A DNA stretch of 64,000 nucleotides from Bacteroides caecigallinarum (GTDB lineage Bacteria; Bacteroidota; Bacteroidia; Bacteroidales; Bacteroidaceae): positions 1 to 64,000 of the forward strand of contig NZ_JACJLE010000015.1 in NCBI RefSeq assembly GCF_016901995.1, in the 5' to 3' direction. Positions 45,509-54,287 of this stretch are shown in pieces. Positions within the stretch are counted from its first letter, which is position 1. Each line of letters opens with the position of its first letter. The position numbers and the translations under genes were made by a program. Under the pieces are notes generated by a model that had not been told where the DNA came from, ran no database searches, and saw nothing but the letters and a program-made list of their open reading frames with translations.

Positions 45509-46609
45509 ATGAAAATAGCATTAGTCAAACAAGAAGTATATCAGGATCTTTACGTTTGCCCGGTAACAGAGAAAAACGCGGCAAACATTCTCTTCTCGTC
45601 AATGGGAAGAGTGGGCCCTATCGGCCTTATGGCAGAACTTGGTGCCGACTTCTATATAGTGAAGGAAGAACCGGAGTACGAAACACAGATTTACCGCAAA
45701 GTGATACCACATATCTCCAAACATCTTTATCTGCTCAAGACTGAGACACTCGACAAGATTCCGGGACAGGAATTCAAACAGCCGGGGAGTCCGTTTCCGA
45801 ACGGTAAATTCGCAATTGACAGCCACGATATAGACTGGGGAAAATACGATGTTGTGATTTCCATTAACGTCAGCCTTCCTACGTCTGTCGTAAGAAGCTA
45901 CCCGCAGACACTCTTCGCATATATGATAGGCGAAGCCAACATGGCTACGGGAAGCGTACACTTCGGATACGATGTCACCATGAACCAGATGGCAAGAGGA
46001 ATAGTTTCCAAGAAATGCGGCATTATGGATTTCCCATATACTTTCCTCAGCTCGGACACTCTGCAGAAAATCATGCGAAATCACCTTGGCAGAGAATCGG
46101 AAAACAAGGGTGTTTTCATGGAAATAAATTCCACTACAGAACGTCCCGTAACAAAGGCACCCGCACATTTCCAGCCTCTCATAGATGCCGGATACGAAAT
46201 AATTCTCCACAAGCAGCGTATATTCGACAATCTGAAAAGCATATACGACGCGAAGTATTTCGTAAAGATGGGTGGACGACATATACGCGGAAACTCTGTG
46301 GCAGAAGCTGTTTCTTTAGGGACACTGGCTATAATGGACAAGAACGAAGTGACACACCATGAACTGATAATTGACGAATGTGACGTGAAAACTATGGATC
46401 AAATGGTTAGCCTGATAAACAAGTTGGAAAACAATCCGGATTTGTATCAGGAACTATTGGCCAAACAGCGTAAAGTGTTGAAAGAATTATTCTTCGATGC
46501 ACCGGTACAATCACTCGCCAACTGTCTTGAAGAAAAAAGAAAAGCCGGGAAGGCAAAACCTTATAAATGGTATAACAAAATAGCAGACAGACTCTGTTTC
46601 ATTAAATAA
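45509..46609 (+). CDS. Glycosyltransferase-like protein, GT-B fold
   Basis: A 366-residue protein I recognise only at fold level. The start is taken at 45509 (MKIALVKQEVYQD), since the longer reading overlaps the previous gene. The C-terminal part AKYFVKMGGRHIRGNSVAEAVSLGTLAIMDKNE has the typical GT-B donor-site pattern of an acidic residue in a Ser/Ala-rich helix. The N-terminal half is less typical (NAANILFSSMGRVGPIGLMAELGADF). It is likely a glycosyltransferase of the locus, with donor unknown. Confidence 0.7.
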   Translation: MKIALVKQEVYQDLYVCPVTEKNAANILFSSMGRVGPIGLMAELGADFYIVKEEPEYETQIYRKVIPHISKHLYLLKTETLDKIPGQEFKQPGSPFPNGKFAIDSHDIDWGKYDVVISINVSLPTSVVRSYPQTLFAYMIGEANMATGSVHFGYDVTMNQMARGIVSKKCGIMDFPYTFLSSDTLQKIMRNHLGRESENKGVFMEINSTTERPVTKAPAHFQPLIDAGYEIILHKQRIFDNLKSIYDAKYFVKMGGRHIRGNSVAEAVSLGTLAIMDKNEVTHHELIIDECDVKTMDQMVSLINKLENNPDLYQELLAKQRKVLKELFFDAPVQSLANCLEEKRKAGKAKPYKWYNKIADRLCFIK

Positions 46610-46623
46610 AAGACAAAACTAAC

Positions 46624-47532
46624 ATGAATGCCCCTATACTCCTCTTCGTATTCAACCGTCCGGATCATGTACGACGGACTGTAGAAGCTCTGCAACGCAA
46701 CACTCTTGCGACTGAAAGCATATTATACATATATTCCGATGCGGCACGCACTCCAGAACAGAACGAAACAGTAAGCGAAGTAAGAAAATACATACACACC
46801 ATAAACGGATTCAAGAAAATAAACATCATTGAAAGAGAAGAGAATTGGGGACTTGCCAGAAGCATAATAGATGGTGTAACCACACGCGTAAAAGAATACG
46901 GAAGGGTAATCGTGCTGGAAGATGACCTTATCACCGCACCGTACTTTCTTCAGTTCATGAATGATGCGCTGGAGACTTACAAAGACGAAGAAAAAGTGGG
47001 CCACATACAGGGATGCGACTTCACACAAGATCCTTCCCTGCCCGATACTTTCCTCATAAAATGGACTGGAAGCTGGGGATGGGCTACATGGGAACGGGCA
47101 TGGAAGTATTTCAATCCCGACGGAAAGGCCCTTCTTAAAGAACTTGAAGACAGAAAGCTGACATATACCTTCGACTTCGACGGTAAATACGGTTACACAC
47201 GTATGCTCCGCCGTCAGATTGAAGGGAAAAACAATTCCTGGGCTATACGATGGAATGCCTCTCTATTCCTCAATGACATTCTATCGCTCAATGTAGGAAA
47301 ATCACTTGTACAAAACGAAGGTTTCGACGGTAGCGGCACAAACTGTGGAGGTGGCGGACTATATTCCTCAAACCTGTTCATGGACAGGATTGCGGTGAAA
47401 AGAATTACTCCTGCAGTGGAAAACAAAGAAGCAAGACAGGCATACGTGAGATACTATGCACGCACCAATTCATTCATGGCTAAAGCCATCAGAAGGATAA
47501 AACGCACGCTAAAAGGTGATTTTGGCAGATAA
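46624..47532 (+). CDS. Glycosyltransferase, GT2/GnT I-like
   Basis: A 302-residue GT-A type protein. It begins APILLFVFNRPDHVRRTVEALQRN and has the metal-site VIVLEDDLITAPYFL near residues 96-110. The middle has GSWGWATWERAWKYF and the end GSGTNCGGGGLYSSNL, as in sugar transferases of Bacteroides and Campylobacter surface loci. It ends the first transcription block. A promoter follows in the next gap. Confidence 0.85.
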   Translation: MNAPILLFVFNRPDHVRRTVEALQRNTLATESILYIYSDAARTPEQNETVSEVRKYIHTINGFKKINIIEREENWGLARSIIDGVTTRVKEYGRVIVLEDDLITAPYFLQFMNDALETYKDEEKVGHIQGCDFTQDPSLPDTFLIKWTGSWGWATWERAWKYFNPDGKALLKELEDRKLTYTFDFDGKYGYTRMLRRQIEGKNNSWAIRWNASLFLNDILSLNVGKSLVQNEGFDGSGTNCGGGGLYSSNLFMDRIAVKRITPAVENKEARQAYVRYYARTNSFMAKAIRRIKRTLKGDFGR

Positions 47533-47586
47533 AATGGCCTCAGACGTCGTTTTTAACTATATTATCATTAATTATTCATGCATCAA

Positions 47587-47620
47587 TTGGGATAAAAAAG
47601 GTCAGTAAGCATTATCTTTG
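47587..47620 (+). promoter_or_regulatory. Internal promoter of the glycan locus
   Basis: TATCTTTG at 47613-47620 matches the -7 consensus, with a TTG at 47587-47589 and 23 bp between, slightly long. It would allow the last two transferase genes to be expressed separately. Confidence 0.55.
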
Positions 47621-47638
47621 CAAAAAAAATTCCCGACC

Positions 47639-48901
47639 ATGAGAATACTTATCATAAACACGGCAGAACGTATAGGAGGTGCAGCCATAGCAGCCAGCCG
47701 ACTGATGGACGCACTAAAGAACAATGGTATAAAAACAAAAATGCTCGTCCGTAACAAACAGACAGAGCAGTTAACCGTTATTCCTCTGAAAAACTCATGG
47801 AGGAGAATATGGCAGTTCGCCTGGGAACGTATCGTAATATGGATAGCCAACGGATTTACACGCCGTAATCTCTTTGCTGTAGATATAGCAAATACAGGAA
47901 CAGACATCACAAAACTGCATGAATTCGTACAGGCAGACGTAATACACCTGCACTGGATTAACCAGGGAATGCTTTCGCTTAACGACATCGACAAAATCCT
48001 GAAATCCGGAAAACCTGTGGTATGGACCATGCACGACATGTGGCCATTCACCGGAATATGTCATTATGCAGGCTCATGTAAGAAATATGAAGAGCATTGT
48101 CACAACTGTGAGCTTCTTCTAAAGCCTCACAAGAAAGATCTTTCATATAAAACATTCAAAAAGAAACAAAGGATTTTCTCAAACTCGAAAATAACCTTCG
48201 TAGCATGCAGTCACTGGCTGGAGGAAATGGCAAAGAGCAGTGCACTTATAGGAAGACAGAACATCACAAGCATTCCTAATGCCATTAACACCAACCTGTT
48301 CATGCCACGCAACAAACGTCAGTCAAGAGAGAAACTTAACTTACCTCAGGACAAAAAACTTCTGCTTTTCGGATCGGTCAAGATTACTGACAAGCGCAAA
48401 GGTATAGACTATCTGATAGAGGCATGCAAGATACTGACACAAAGCAATCCGGAACTAAGCAAAGAACTCGGAGTTGTGATATTGGGCTCGCATCCGGAAC
48501 AACATTCTTCACTGTTTCCGTTCCCTATATATACGATGAACTATGTAAAGAGTGAAAAAGATCTGGTAGATATATACAATGCAGTTGATATATACGTTAC
48601 GCCGTCACTGCAGGACAATTTGCCCAATACTATAGTGGAAGCCATGTCGTGCGGTATCCCTTGCGTAGGATTCGAAACAGGAGGTATCCCGCAGATGATA
48701 GACCATCTGCACAACGGATATGTAGCAGAATATAAGTCGGCATCCGACCTCGCCAACGGCATAAAATGGGTGCTTACCGACGGTAACTATCAGACCCTAA
48801 GCGAGGAAGCCCACCGTAAGGCAGTAAACACTTATTCCGAATCTGTTGTCGCACACCAGTATCTGCAAATCTATAACAAGCTGACAGGCAAAAATGCATA
48901 A
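47639..48901 (+). CDS. Glycosyltransferase family 4
   Basis: A 420-residue retaining GT-B enzyme. The ATG at 47639 gives MRILIINTAERIGGAAIAASRLM, the glycine-rich loop of the acceptor domain. WTMHDMWPFTGICHYAGSC carries the central region, and PSLQDNLPNTIVEAMSCGIPCVGFETGG is the donor-binding E-x7-E-like motif. WbaZ/WcaC-like colanic acid transferases have the same look. The end overlaps the next gene by 8 bp. Confidence 0.92.
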   Translation: MRILIINTAERIGGAAIAASRLMDALKNNGIKTKMLVRNKQTEQLTVIPLKNSWRRIWQFAWERIVIWIANGFTRRNLFAVDIANTGTDITKLHEFVQADVIHLHWINQGMLSLNDIDKILKSGKPVVWTMHDMWPFTGICHYAGSCKKYEEHCHNCELLLKPHKKDLSYKTFKKKQRIFSNSKITFVACSHWLEEMAKSSALIGRQNITSIPNAINTNLFMPRNKRQSREKLNLPQDKKLLLFGSVKITDKRKGIDYLIEACKILTQSNPELSKELGVVILGSHPEQHSSLFPFPIYTMNYVKSEKDLVDIYNAVDIYVTPSLQDNLPNTIVEAMSCGIPCVGFETGGIPQMIDHLHNGYVAEYKSASDLANGIKWVLTDGNYQTLSEEAHRKAVNTYSESVVAHQYLQIYNKLTGKNA

Positions 48902-49670
48902 CACCGCTCCAAATTACCACATACAGCACCAGCATCCTAAGTTCAGCATTATCACAGTGACGTATAATGCCGAAAAGGTATTGGAGGACACTATACAGAG
49001 TGTCATCACACAGTCGTACAAGAATGTGGAGTACATCATTGTTGACGGCGGTTCGAAAGACGGAACACTAGGTATAATAGAAAAATACAGACAGCACATA
49101 GCACACCTGGTAAGCGAACCTGACAAAGGACTGTATGACGCGATGAACAAGGGAATCAGACTTGCTACCGGCGACTATCTGTGTTTCCTCAATGCCGGTG
49201 ACGAATTGCATGAGGATGATACTTTGTTCTATATGGTACACAGCATAAAAGGCAATACCCTGCCCGACGTGATTTATGGCGAGACACAGATAGTTGACGA
49301 AAACGGACATTTCATCAGGATGCGGCGTCTCTCGGCTCCGGAAGTACTCACGTGGAAAAGTTTCAAGAAAGGTATGCTTGTATGCCATCAGGCTTTCTTC
49401 GCACGCCGCGAACTGGCTGTAAACGAACCATACAATCTGAAATACCGTTTCTCTGCCGATTTTGACTGGTGCATACGCATAATGAAGAAAAGCAAGAGCA
49501 TACATAATTCAGGACTTACAGTTATAGACTATCTAAGCGAAGGTATGACCACACGAAACCATAAGGCTTCACTCATGGAGCGTTTCCATATTATGTGTCA
49601 TCATTACGGATATATATCTACCATTGCTCATCATATGTGGTTTGTAATCAGAGCAGTCTTGAAAAAATAA
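48894..49670 (+). CDS. Glycosyltransferase family 2, last of the locus
   Basis: A 258-residue GT-A enzyme with FSIITVTYNAEKVLEDTIQSV, YIIVDGGSKDGTL, the donor-binding DKGLYDAMNKGI, and FLNAGDEL as metal site. CHQAFFARRE and SADFDWCIR near residues 165-200 are typical of WcaE/WcaA-like transferases. It overlaps the GT4 gene, so both act in one pathway. The locus ends here, with no polymerase, ligase or sugar-nucleotide gene in it. Confidence 0.92.
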   Translation: MHNTAPNYHIQHQHPKFSIITVTYNAEKVLEDTIQSVITQSYKNVEYIIVDGGSKDGTLGIIEKYRQHIAHLVSEPDKGLYDAMNKGIRLATGDYLCFLNAGDELHEDDTLFYMVHSIKGNTLPDVIYGETQIVDENGHFIRMRRLSAPEVLTWKSFKKGMLVCHQAFFARRELAVNEPYNLKYRFSADFDWCIRIMKKSKSIHNSGLTVIDYLSEGMTTRNHKASLMERFHIMCHHYGYISTIAHHMWFVIRAVLKK

Positions 49671-49742
49671 ACAGACATTTCAACCGAAAGTTGAAAATAC
49701 ATCTTAATAAATCCGAAAAACAAATAAGATCAAGTCTATAAA

Positions 49743-49773
49743 TTTGTAATGATTACAATTTTATATATTTTTG
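49743..49773 (+). promoter_or_regulatory. Promoter of the broken hydroxyisourate hydrolase gene
   Basis: TTTG (49743-49746), 19 bp, then TATTTTTG (49766-49773): a perfect consensus promoter 40 bp before the ATG. The promoter is intact although the gene has an in-frame stop. Confidence 0.8.
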
Positions 49774-49813
49774 TCTCATATGCTATTCATTAACCATTTA
49801 AAACCAAAAACTT

Positions 49814-50230
49814 ATGAGAAAGATCTTAACACTATTCACACTGTTCGCATTATTATCAACCATACATGTATTCTCGCAATAGAAACAATATCAGTTGTCA
49901 AGCCATATCCTCGATATCAATACAGGCTACCCTGCAAAGGATGTAAAGATAAGTCTATCAAAAATGAACAATGCCAGCCAATGGACTGTAATAGACGAGA
50001 AAGTTACTGATACTAACGGCAGGGTGAAAGACTTCCTTCCACAGAATGATAAATCGGATAATAAAGGTATATATAAGCTGACATTCCACACCGAACCTTA
50101 CTTCAAATCGCAGGACAAAAGCTCATTCTATCCTTTTATCGAGGTAGTGTTCGAGATAAAGGACGACAGCCACTACCACGTACCTATAACCCTCTCACCT
50201 TACGGATACTCCACTTATAGAGGAAACTGA
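49814..50230 (+). pseudogene. Hydroxyisourate hydrolase (transthyretin-like), interrupted by TAG
   Basis: From ATG 49814 the frame encodes a full signal peptide (MRKILTLFTLFALLSTIHVFSQ), then TAG at 49880-49882 (codon 23), then continues in the same frame to the end. The downstream part has the family signs: catalytic His in LSSHILD, Arg in GRVKD, and HYHVPITLSPYGYSTYRG. The enzyme hydrolyses 5-hydroxyisourate in urate breakdown. Bacterial members often carry such signal peptides. The TAG probably replaces CAG (Gln), a single transition. The last residue is Asn where the family has YRGS. It could still give a short protein without signal if translation restarts (TTG at 49895). Confidence 0.85.
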
Positions 50231-50260
50231 CAAATAAAAATCACACACATAAATGAAAGA

Positions 50261-50311
50261 AGGCGTTTCATGGACTATCACTTCAGATAATCCGTGAAAC
50301 GCCTGTATTTT
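50261..50311 (+). terminator. Terminator of the hydroxyisourate hydrolase gene
   Basis: AGGCGTTTCA (50261-50270) pairs with TGAAACGCCT (50295-50304), with extra pairing inside, then GTATTTTT. It lies directly before palindrome array B. Confidence 0.85.
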
Positions 50312-50315
50312 TACC

Positions 50316-50399
50316 GTTACACGTTCGTGTCACACTCGTCACACGTACGTGTCACATGCGTCACTCCTTCGTGTCACGGTAGTCACACGTACGTGTGAC
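50316..50399. repeat. Palindrome array B: four 22-bp units
   Basis: Units start at 50316, 50338, 50360 and 50382, exactly 22 bp apart. Each has an 18-bp dyad of the form GTCACACGTACGTGTSAC with some changes, then a 4-bp spacer (ACTC, ATGC, GGTA). The last unit is a perfect palindrome. Each unit also splits into two 11-mers that begin with GT. The array fills the gap between the convergent hydroxyisourate hydrolase gene and yfhO. Core letters resemble those of array A (ACACGT), but the sequence is different. Confidence 0.92.
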
Positions 50400-50410
50400 G
50401 CAAAATACGA

Positions 50411-52900
50411 TTATACTTTACGCTTTTTATATTCTGAAATCATCACCGCTATTACCCCAAGGGCAAGTAAAGTCAATGCTATATAAGCAATGGTTTCAGT
50501 AGTATGAAGCGATTTTGGATCGAACTTGAACTCTATCACATGTTTTCCTGCAGGAACATTCATCGCACGGAGGATATAGTCGGCACGTCCGTGTTCCACC
50601 TCCTCGCCATCTATAGTTGAAATCCAACCCGGATAATATATTTCCGAGAATACCACTACCCCACCGTTCTTGGAATCAACCTCATATTTCAATGCGTTAG
50701 GCTGATACTCTTTCAGAACAATTGAGCTGAGTGAGTCTGGAGCGGCAGTCATCTTAACCTGTTCAGCAAATTTCTTATCAACCACGGCTGTGTGAAGCGG
50801 ATTAATATCATGCAATGCATCTATCTCCTCATTTGCATTGTCAACATATTTCACATCGCCTACAAACCAAGCGTTTCCGCAAGCATAAGGATTAAACACC
50901 GGAGCAGTTTTTCCGTCCTGAAGCGGAAGGATGAAATATCTTGTGTTAAGCATGTTCAGAACTGGGAAAGCATTCCTGTCAACTTTAGCCATATCACCAC
51001 CTGCCTCTGATAATTTAGAGAATATACCATTCATTTCACCATGGATATGTTCCTCAATTATCTCCTGATAACGGCGAAGTTTAGCTGCGTGATATCCTCC
51101 GATACTCTTATGCCAGTAAGCTGTATTGTTCTCATTGAATGTATTCACAGCCAGGTTCAATACTCTGTAATCCAAAGATTTGTCCTTCAGAATTTCCTTA
51201 TCCGTTTCCGAAGGTTCCAGATATGGTTTCATCTCAGTTCCTTTTGCCACGAACTGTTCGTCGTACAGATAGCGTTTGTTCACATTCCACATATCCACAA
51301 GACACAACAGAGCTATAAGAGCTACCGTAACCTTCGGTTTCAGTTTTCCAATCGAATAAGCATATATCAAAGCTACACCTATCAGAATAATTACAAGGCT
51401 GCGCCATGCATCGGAAGTAAATATTGAAACACGAACCTCTTCAAGATTTGTCAATATAGGAACAAGCTGATCCTGAGGAATAGCATTCTGAAGAGCTGAC
51501 ATCTCCATTGTGGAAATATACGAAGGGAAGAACACCTGAGGAGCCAAAGCAAACAGAAGCGACAAACCTCCTGTCAGTGCCAGACTGGTATAAAATCCTT
51601 TCGCATTCTCCTTTATTACGGAAGGACGTTCCATTATCTCTTTCAATGCCATGATGGCAAGCAGAGGAATAGTAAATTCCGCTATAACCAGAATAGACGA
51701 AACGGCACGGAACTTATTGTACATAGGAACGTAATCGATAAAGAAGTCTGTCACTCCCATGAAATTCTTTCCCCACGACAGCACAATAGAGAAGACTGTA
51801 CCCACTACAAGAGCCCATTTCATAGGCCCTTTCACAATGAAACATCCCAAGATGAAAAGGAACATCACAAACGCACCGACATAAACCGGACCTGAAGTGC
51901 CCGGCTGTTCGCCCCAGTACTGTCCCAACTGCGAGTACAGCCCACGATACATCGGATTAGCCTTCTTCATCGCATCCTCATTTGCAGCCAAAGGTACAGA
52001 CGCTCCACCCTTCACATTAGGAACAAGCAGCGAGAATGTTTCTCCTATACCATAGCTCCATTGTGTGATATAATCGCGTTCAAGTCCGCTTCCTGTCTGA
52101 TTGGCAGAGTTCTTCTTCACAAGTTCACTCTTGCCTCGCATACTCTCCTTGCTGTACTGATATGTGTGATAAAGATTGGAAAGATTAATACAGACACCTA
52201 TCACACCTGCAACGACAAGCACTCCGGTTGCCTTGAAGAAATCTTTCAGCTTATTTTCCTTATAAGCCATCACACCGTAGGCTACAGCCATAAACAGCAT
52301 AACGAACAGGAAGTAATAACTCATCTGCGGATGATTTGCAACTATCTGCAGTGCGACAAACAATGCCGTGAGCAATCCTCCGGCAAGATATTTTCCACGA
52401 TAAACCAACACCATACCGGCTATTGTAGGCGGGATGTAAGCCAGAGTAACAAATTTCCATATATGTCCAGCCGCAATGATAATAAAGAAATAGGATGAGA
52501 AAGCCCATATTATTGCGCCAAGAGCAGAAAGCCATACTTTGAAGTTGAATGCACGAAGCAGGATATAAAAACCTAGGAGCATCACAAACACATACCACAC
52601 GTATGTAGGCAGGAACAGATGATAAACCTTCTGGATGAATCCCAAAGCTTCGGTAGAATCATAACTTGGAGACATCTGATAGGTAGGCATACCTCCGAAA
52701 ATAGAGTTTGTCCAACGGGTACGCTCACCTGTTTTTTCCAGATACTCCTTTTGTTCCTGACCAGAGCCGATACCCGCTACGGCATCATGCTGGGCCAATA
52801 TTCGTCCTTCAGTGACTGCCGGAAAGAAGTATGCGAACGATATTACCGCAAACAATACCACAGCCACAATGTCCGGAATAAGTTTCTTGAATAAATTCAT
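50411..52900 (-). CDS. YfhO family membrane protein
   Basis: An 829-residue integral membrane protein with about 13 helices and a C-terminal domain outside the membrane. YfhO proteins are GT-C-like. In Gram-positives they glycosylate lipoteichoic acid, and in Bacteroides their role is unknown. It has a first helix near residues 9-31, then FPAVTEGRILAQHDAVAG, which holds acidic residues typical of GT-C active sites, and a late soluble domain (about 690-795). The promoter region is shared with mtnN. Confidence 0.9.
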   Translation of the reverse strand: MNLFKKLIPDIVAVVLFAVISFAYFFPAVTEGRILAQHDAVAGIGSGQEQKEYLEKTGERTRWTNSIFGGMPTYQMSPSYDSTEALGFIQKVYHLFLPTYVWYVFVMLLGFYILLRAFNFKVWLSALGAIIWAFSSYFFIIIAAGHIWKFVTLAYIPPTIAGMVLVYRGKYLAGGLLTALFVALQIVANHPQMSYYFLFVMLFMAVAYGVMAYKENKLKDFFKATGVLVVAGVIGVCINLSNLYHTYQYSKESMRGKSELVKKNSANQTGSGLERDYITQWSYGIGETFSLLVPNVKGGASVPLAANEDAMKKANPMYRGLYSQLGQYWGEQPGTSGPVYVGAFVMFLFILGCFIVKGPMKWALVVGTVFSIVLSWGKNFMGVTDFFIDYVPMYNKFRAVSSILVIAEFTIPLLAIMALKEIMERPSVIKENAKGFYTSLALTGGLSLLFALAPQVFFPSYISTMEMSALQNAIPQDQLVPILTNLEEVRVSIFTSDAWRSLVIILIGVALIYAYSIGKLKPKVTVALIALLCLVDMWNVNKRYLYDEQFVAKGTEMKPYLEPSETDKEILKDKSLDYRVLNLAVNTFNENNTAYWHKSIGGYHAAKLRRYQEIIEEHIHGEMNGIFSKLSEAGGDMAKVDRNAFPVLNMLNTRYFILPLQDGKTAPVFNPYACGNAWFVGDVKYVDNANEEIDALHDINPLHTAVVDKKFAEQVKMTAAPDSLSSIVLKEYQPNALKYEVDSKNGGVVVFSEIYYPGWISTIDGEEVEHGRADYILRAMNVPAGKHVIEFKFDPKSLHTTETIAYIALTLLALGVIAVMISEYKKRKV

Positions 52901-52949
52901 ACTATATCAAAGAATTGAAAAATTAAATAAACTATTAGTATTCAGTCGG

Positions 52950-52988
52950 CAAAGATAACATAATACTGCTTGAAATGTTGTAAATTTG
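52950..52988. promoter_or_regulatory. Divergent -7 boxes of yfhO and mtnN
   Basis: On the minus strand TATCTTTG (52957-52950) faces yfhO. On the plus strand TAAATTTG (52981-52988) faces mtnN. The -33 elements are not clear. Confidence 0.5.
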
Positions 52989-53022
52989 CCGGCGAAAATC
53001 AAAATTAGAACAAATTTACCGA

Positions 53023-53721
53023 ATGAAAATAGGAATTATCACAGCCATGTCTTCCGAACAGAAGCAACTGGCAAACCAACTCACAGAGATAAAAGAATCA
53101 AGTAAAGGTCCTTTCAGCTACATAGAAGGAAAAATCAACAGCAACGAAATAGTACTGATGCAGTGCGGTATAGGAAAAGTAAATGCAGCTGCCGGAACAG
53201 TGGAAATGATAAACAACTTCCAGCCTGACTGTATCATCAGTACCGGTGTGGCAGGAGGTATAGACACTTGTCTGAAGATAATGGACGTAGTTGTAAGCCG
53301 CAATATTGTATATCACGATGTATGGTGCGGCGAAGGTAATGCCTACGGACAGATTCAGGGACTGCCTACTTTCTTCGAAGGTAACGAAACCCTCTACAAT
53401 ACAGCAATGTCTCTTGATACTGAAACAGCTATCCACGGAGGCCTCATCTGTACCGGCGACAAATTCATCACCGACCGCAAGGAACTGGACGAAATAAAAT
53501 CAAACTTCCACGAAGGTCTGGCTGTAGATATGGAATCTGCTTCAATAGCTCAGATTTGCTATCTGTATAAAGTTCCGTTCATCAGCTTCAGAATAATAAG
53601 CGATACTCCGGGAGCAGAAAACCACTTCGACCAGTATCTGAACTTCTGGGGAGAAATGGCTAACCGTTCGTTCAAGGTGACAGAGACATTCCTTAAGGCA
53701 TTGCCTAACAAAATTGGATAA
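53023..53721 (+). CDS. mtnN: 5'-methylthioadenosine/S-adenosylhomocysteine nucleosidase
   Basis: A 232-residue cytoplasmic enzyme that removes adenine from methylthioadenosine and S-adenosylhomocysteine. It has the GIITAMSSEQKQL start with the catalytic Glu, VLMQCGIGKVNAA, STGVAGGI and the substrate-binding VDMESASIAQ with Met and Glu. It is directly upstream of luxS, the next enzyme in the methyl cycle. Confidence 0.96.
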   Translation: MKIGIITAMSSEQKQLANQLTEIKESSKGPFSYIEGKINSNEIVLMQCGIGKVNAAAGTVEMINNFQPDCIISTGVAGGIDTCLKIMDVVVSRNIVYHDVWCGEGNAYGQIQGLPTFFEGNETLYNTAMSLDTETAIHGGLICTGDKFITDRKELDEIKSNFHEGLAVDMESASIAQICYLYKVPFISFRIISDTPGAENHFDQYLNFWGEMANRSFKVTETFLKALPNKIG

Positions 53722-53753
53722 TTTTTAATTATTAATTTTTTAATTCTTCACTC

Positions 53754-54233
53754 ATGGAAAAGATACCAAGCTTTACAATAGACCATATCCGTCTGCTACG
53801 CGGAATATATGTATCAAGAAAAGACCAGGTAGGAACAGAAACTGTAACTACATTCGATGTACGCATGAAAGAGCCTAACCGTGAGCCTGCATTAAGTCCT
53901 TCGGCTATCCACACAATTGAGCATCTGGCTGCAACATTCCTTCGCAACCATCCTGTATGGGCAGACAAGATTATATACTGGGGACCTATGGGCTGCCTCA
54001 CAGGTAACTATCTTGTAGTAAAAGGTGACTTGAAATCGGCAGATATACTTCCGCTGATGATAGAAACTTTCCGTTTCATTGCCGATTATGAGGGTGATGT
54101 TCCGGGAGCTACAGCCAAAGACTGCGGTAACTATCTGATGATGAATCTTCCTATGGCAAAATGGGAATCAAAGAAATATCTGGAAGAGGTACTGGAAAAG
54201 GCAACTGAGGAGAATCTGAATTATCCTGCATAA
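53754..54233 (+). CDS. luxS: S-ribosylhomocysteine lyase
   Basis: A 159-residue iron enzyme that turns S-ribosylhomocysteine into homocysteine and DPD, the precursor of autoinducer AI-2. The metal ligands are His53 and His57 in [14 protein letters not shown] (with Glu56) and Cys124 in AKDCGNY. The catalytic Cys81 lies in GPMGCLTG. The 32-bp gap from mtnN suggests one transcript for detoxifying S-adenosylhomocysteine. Whether AI-2 is used as a signal cannot be told. Confidence 0.97.
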   Translation: MEKIPSFTIDHIRLLRGIYVSRKDQVGTETVTTFDVRMKEPNREPALSPSAIHTIEHLAATFLRNHPVWADKIIYWGPMGCLTGNYLVVKGDLKSADILPLMIETFRFIADYEGDVPGATAKDCGNYLMMNLPMAKWESKKYLEEVLEKATEENLNYPA

Positions 54234-54241
54234 TGAGAAAA

Positions 54242-54284
54242 AGCCGTTCAGCGAACATTCACTAAACGTTCACTGAACGGCTTT
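54242..54284. terminator. Bidirectional terminator with 11-bp repeats (array C)
   Basis: AGCCGTTCAG pairs with CTGAACGGCT in a long perfect stem flanked by A and T runs, between convergent luxS and higA. Inside it are three 11-mers in direct order: GTTCAGCGAAC (54246), ATTCACTAAAC (54257) and GTTCACTGAAC (54268). The outer two are palindromic and 22 bp apart. Confidence 0.85.
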
Positions 54285-54287
54285 AAT

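Noticed and set aside
45599-46282. Open frame of 227 codons opposite the GT-B-like gene
   Set aside because: Shadow frame. The plus-strand gene fits the operon spacing on both sides.
50316-50399. CRISPR or plasmid iterons
   Set aside because: Spacers are only 4 bp. No replication or partition gene is close, and the place is a gap between convergent genes.
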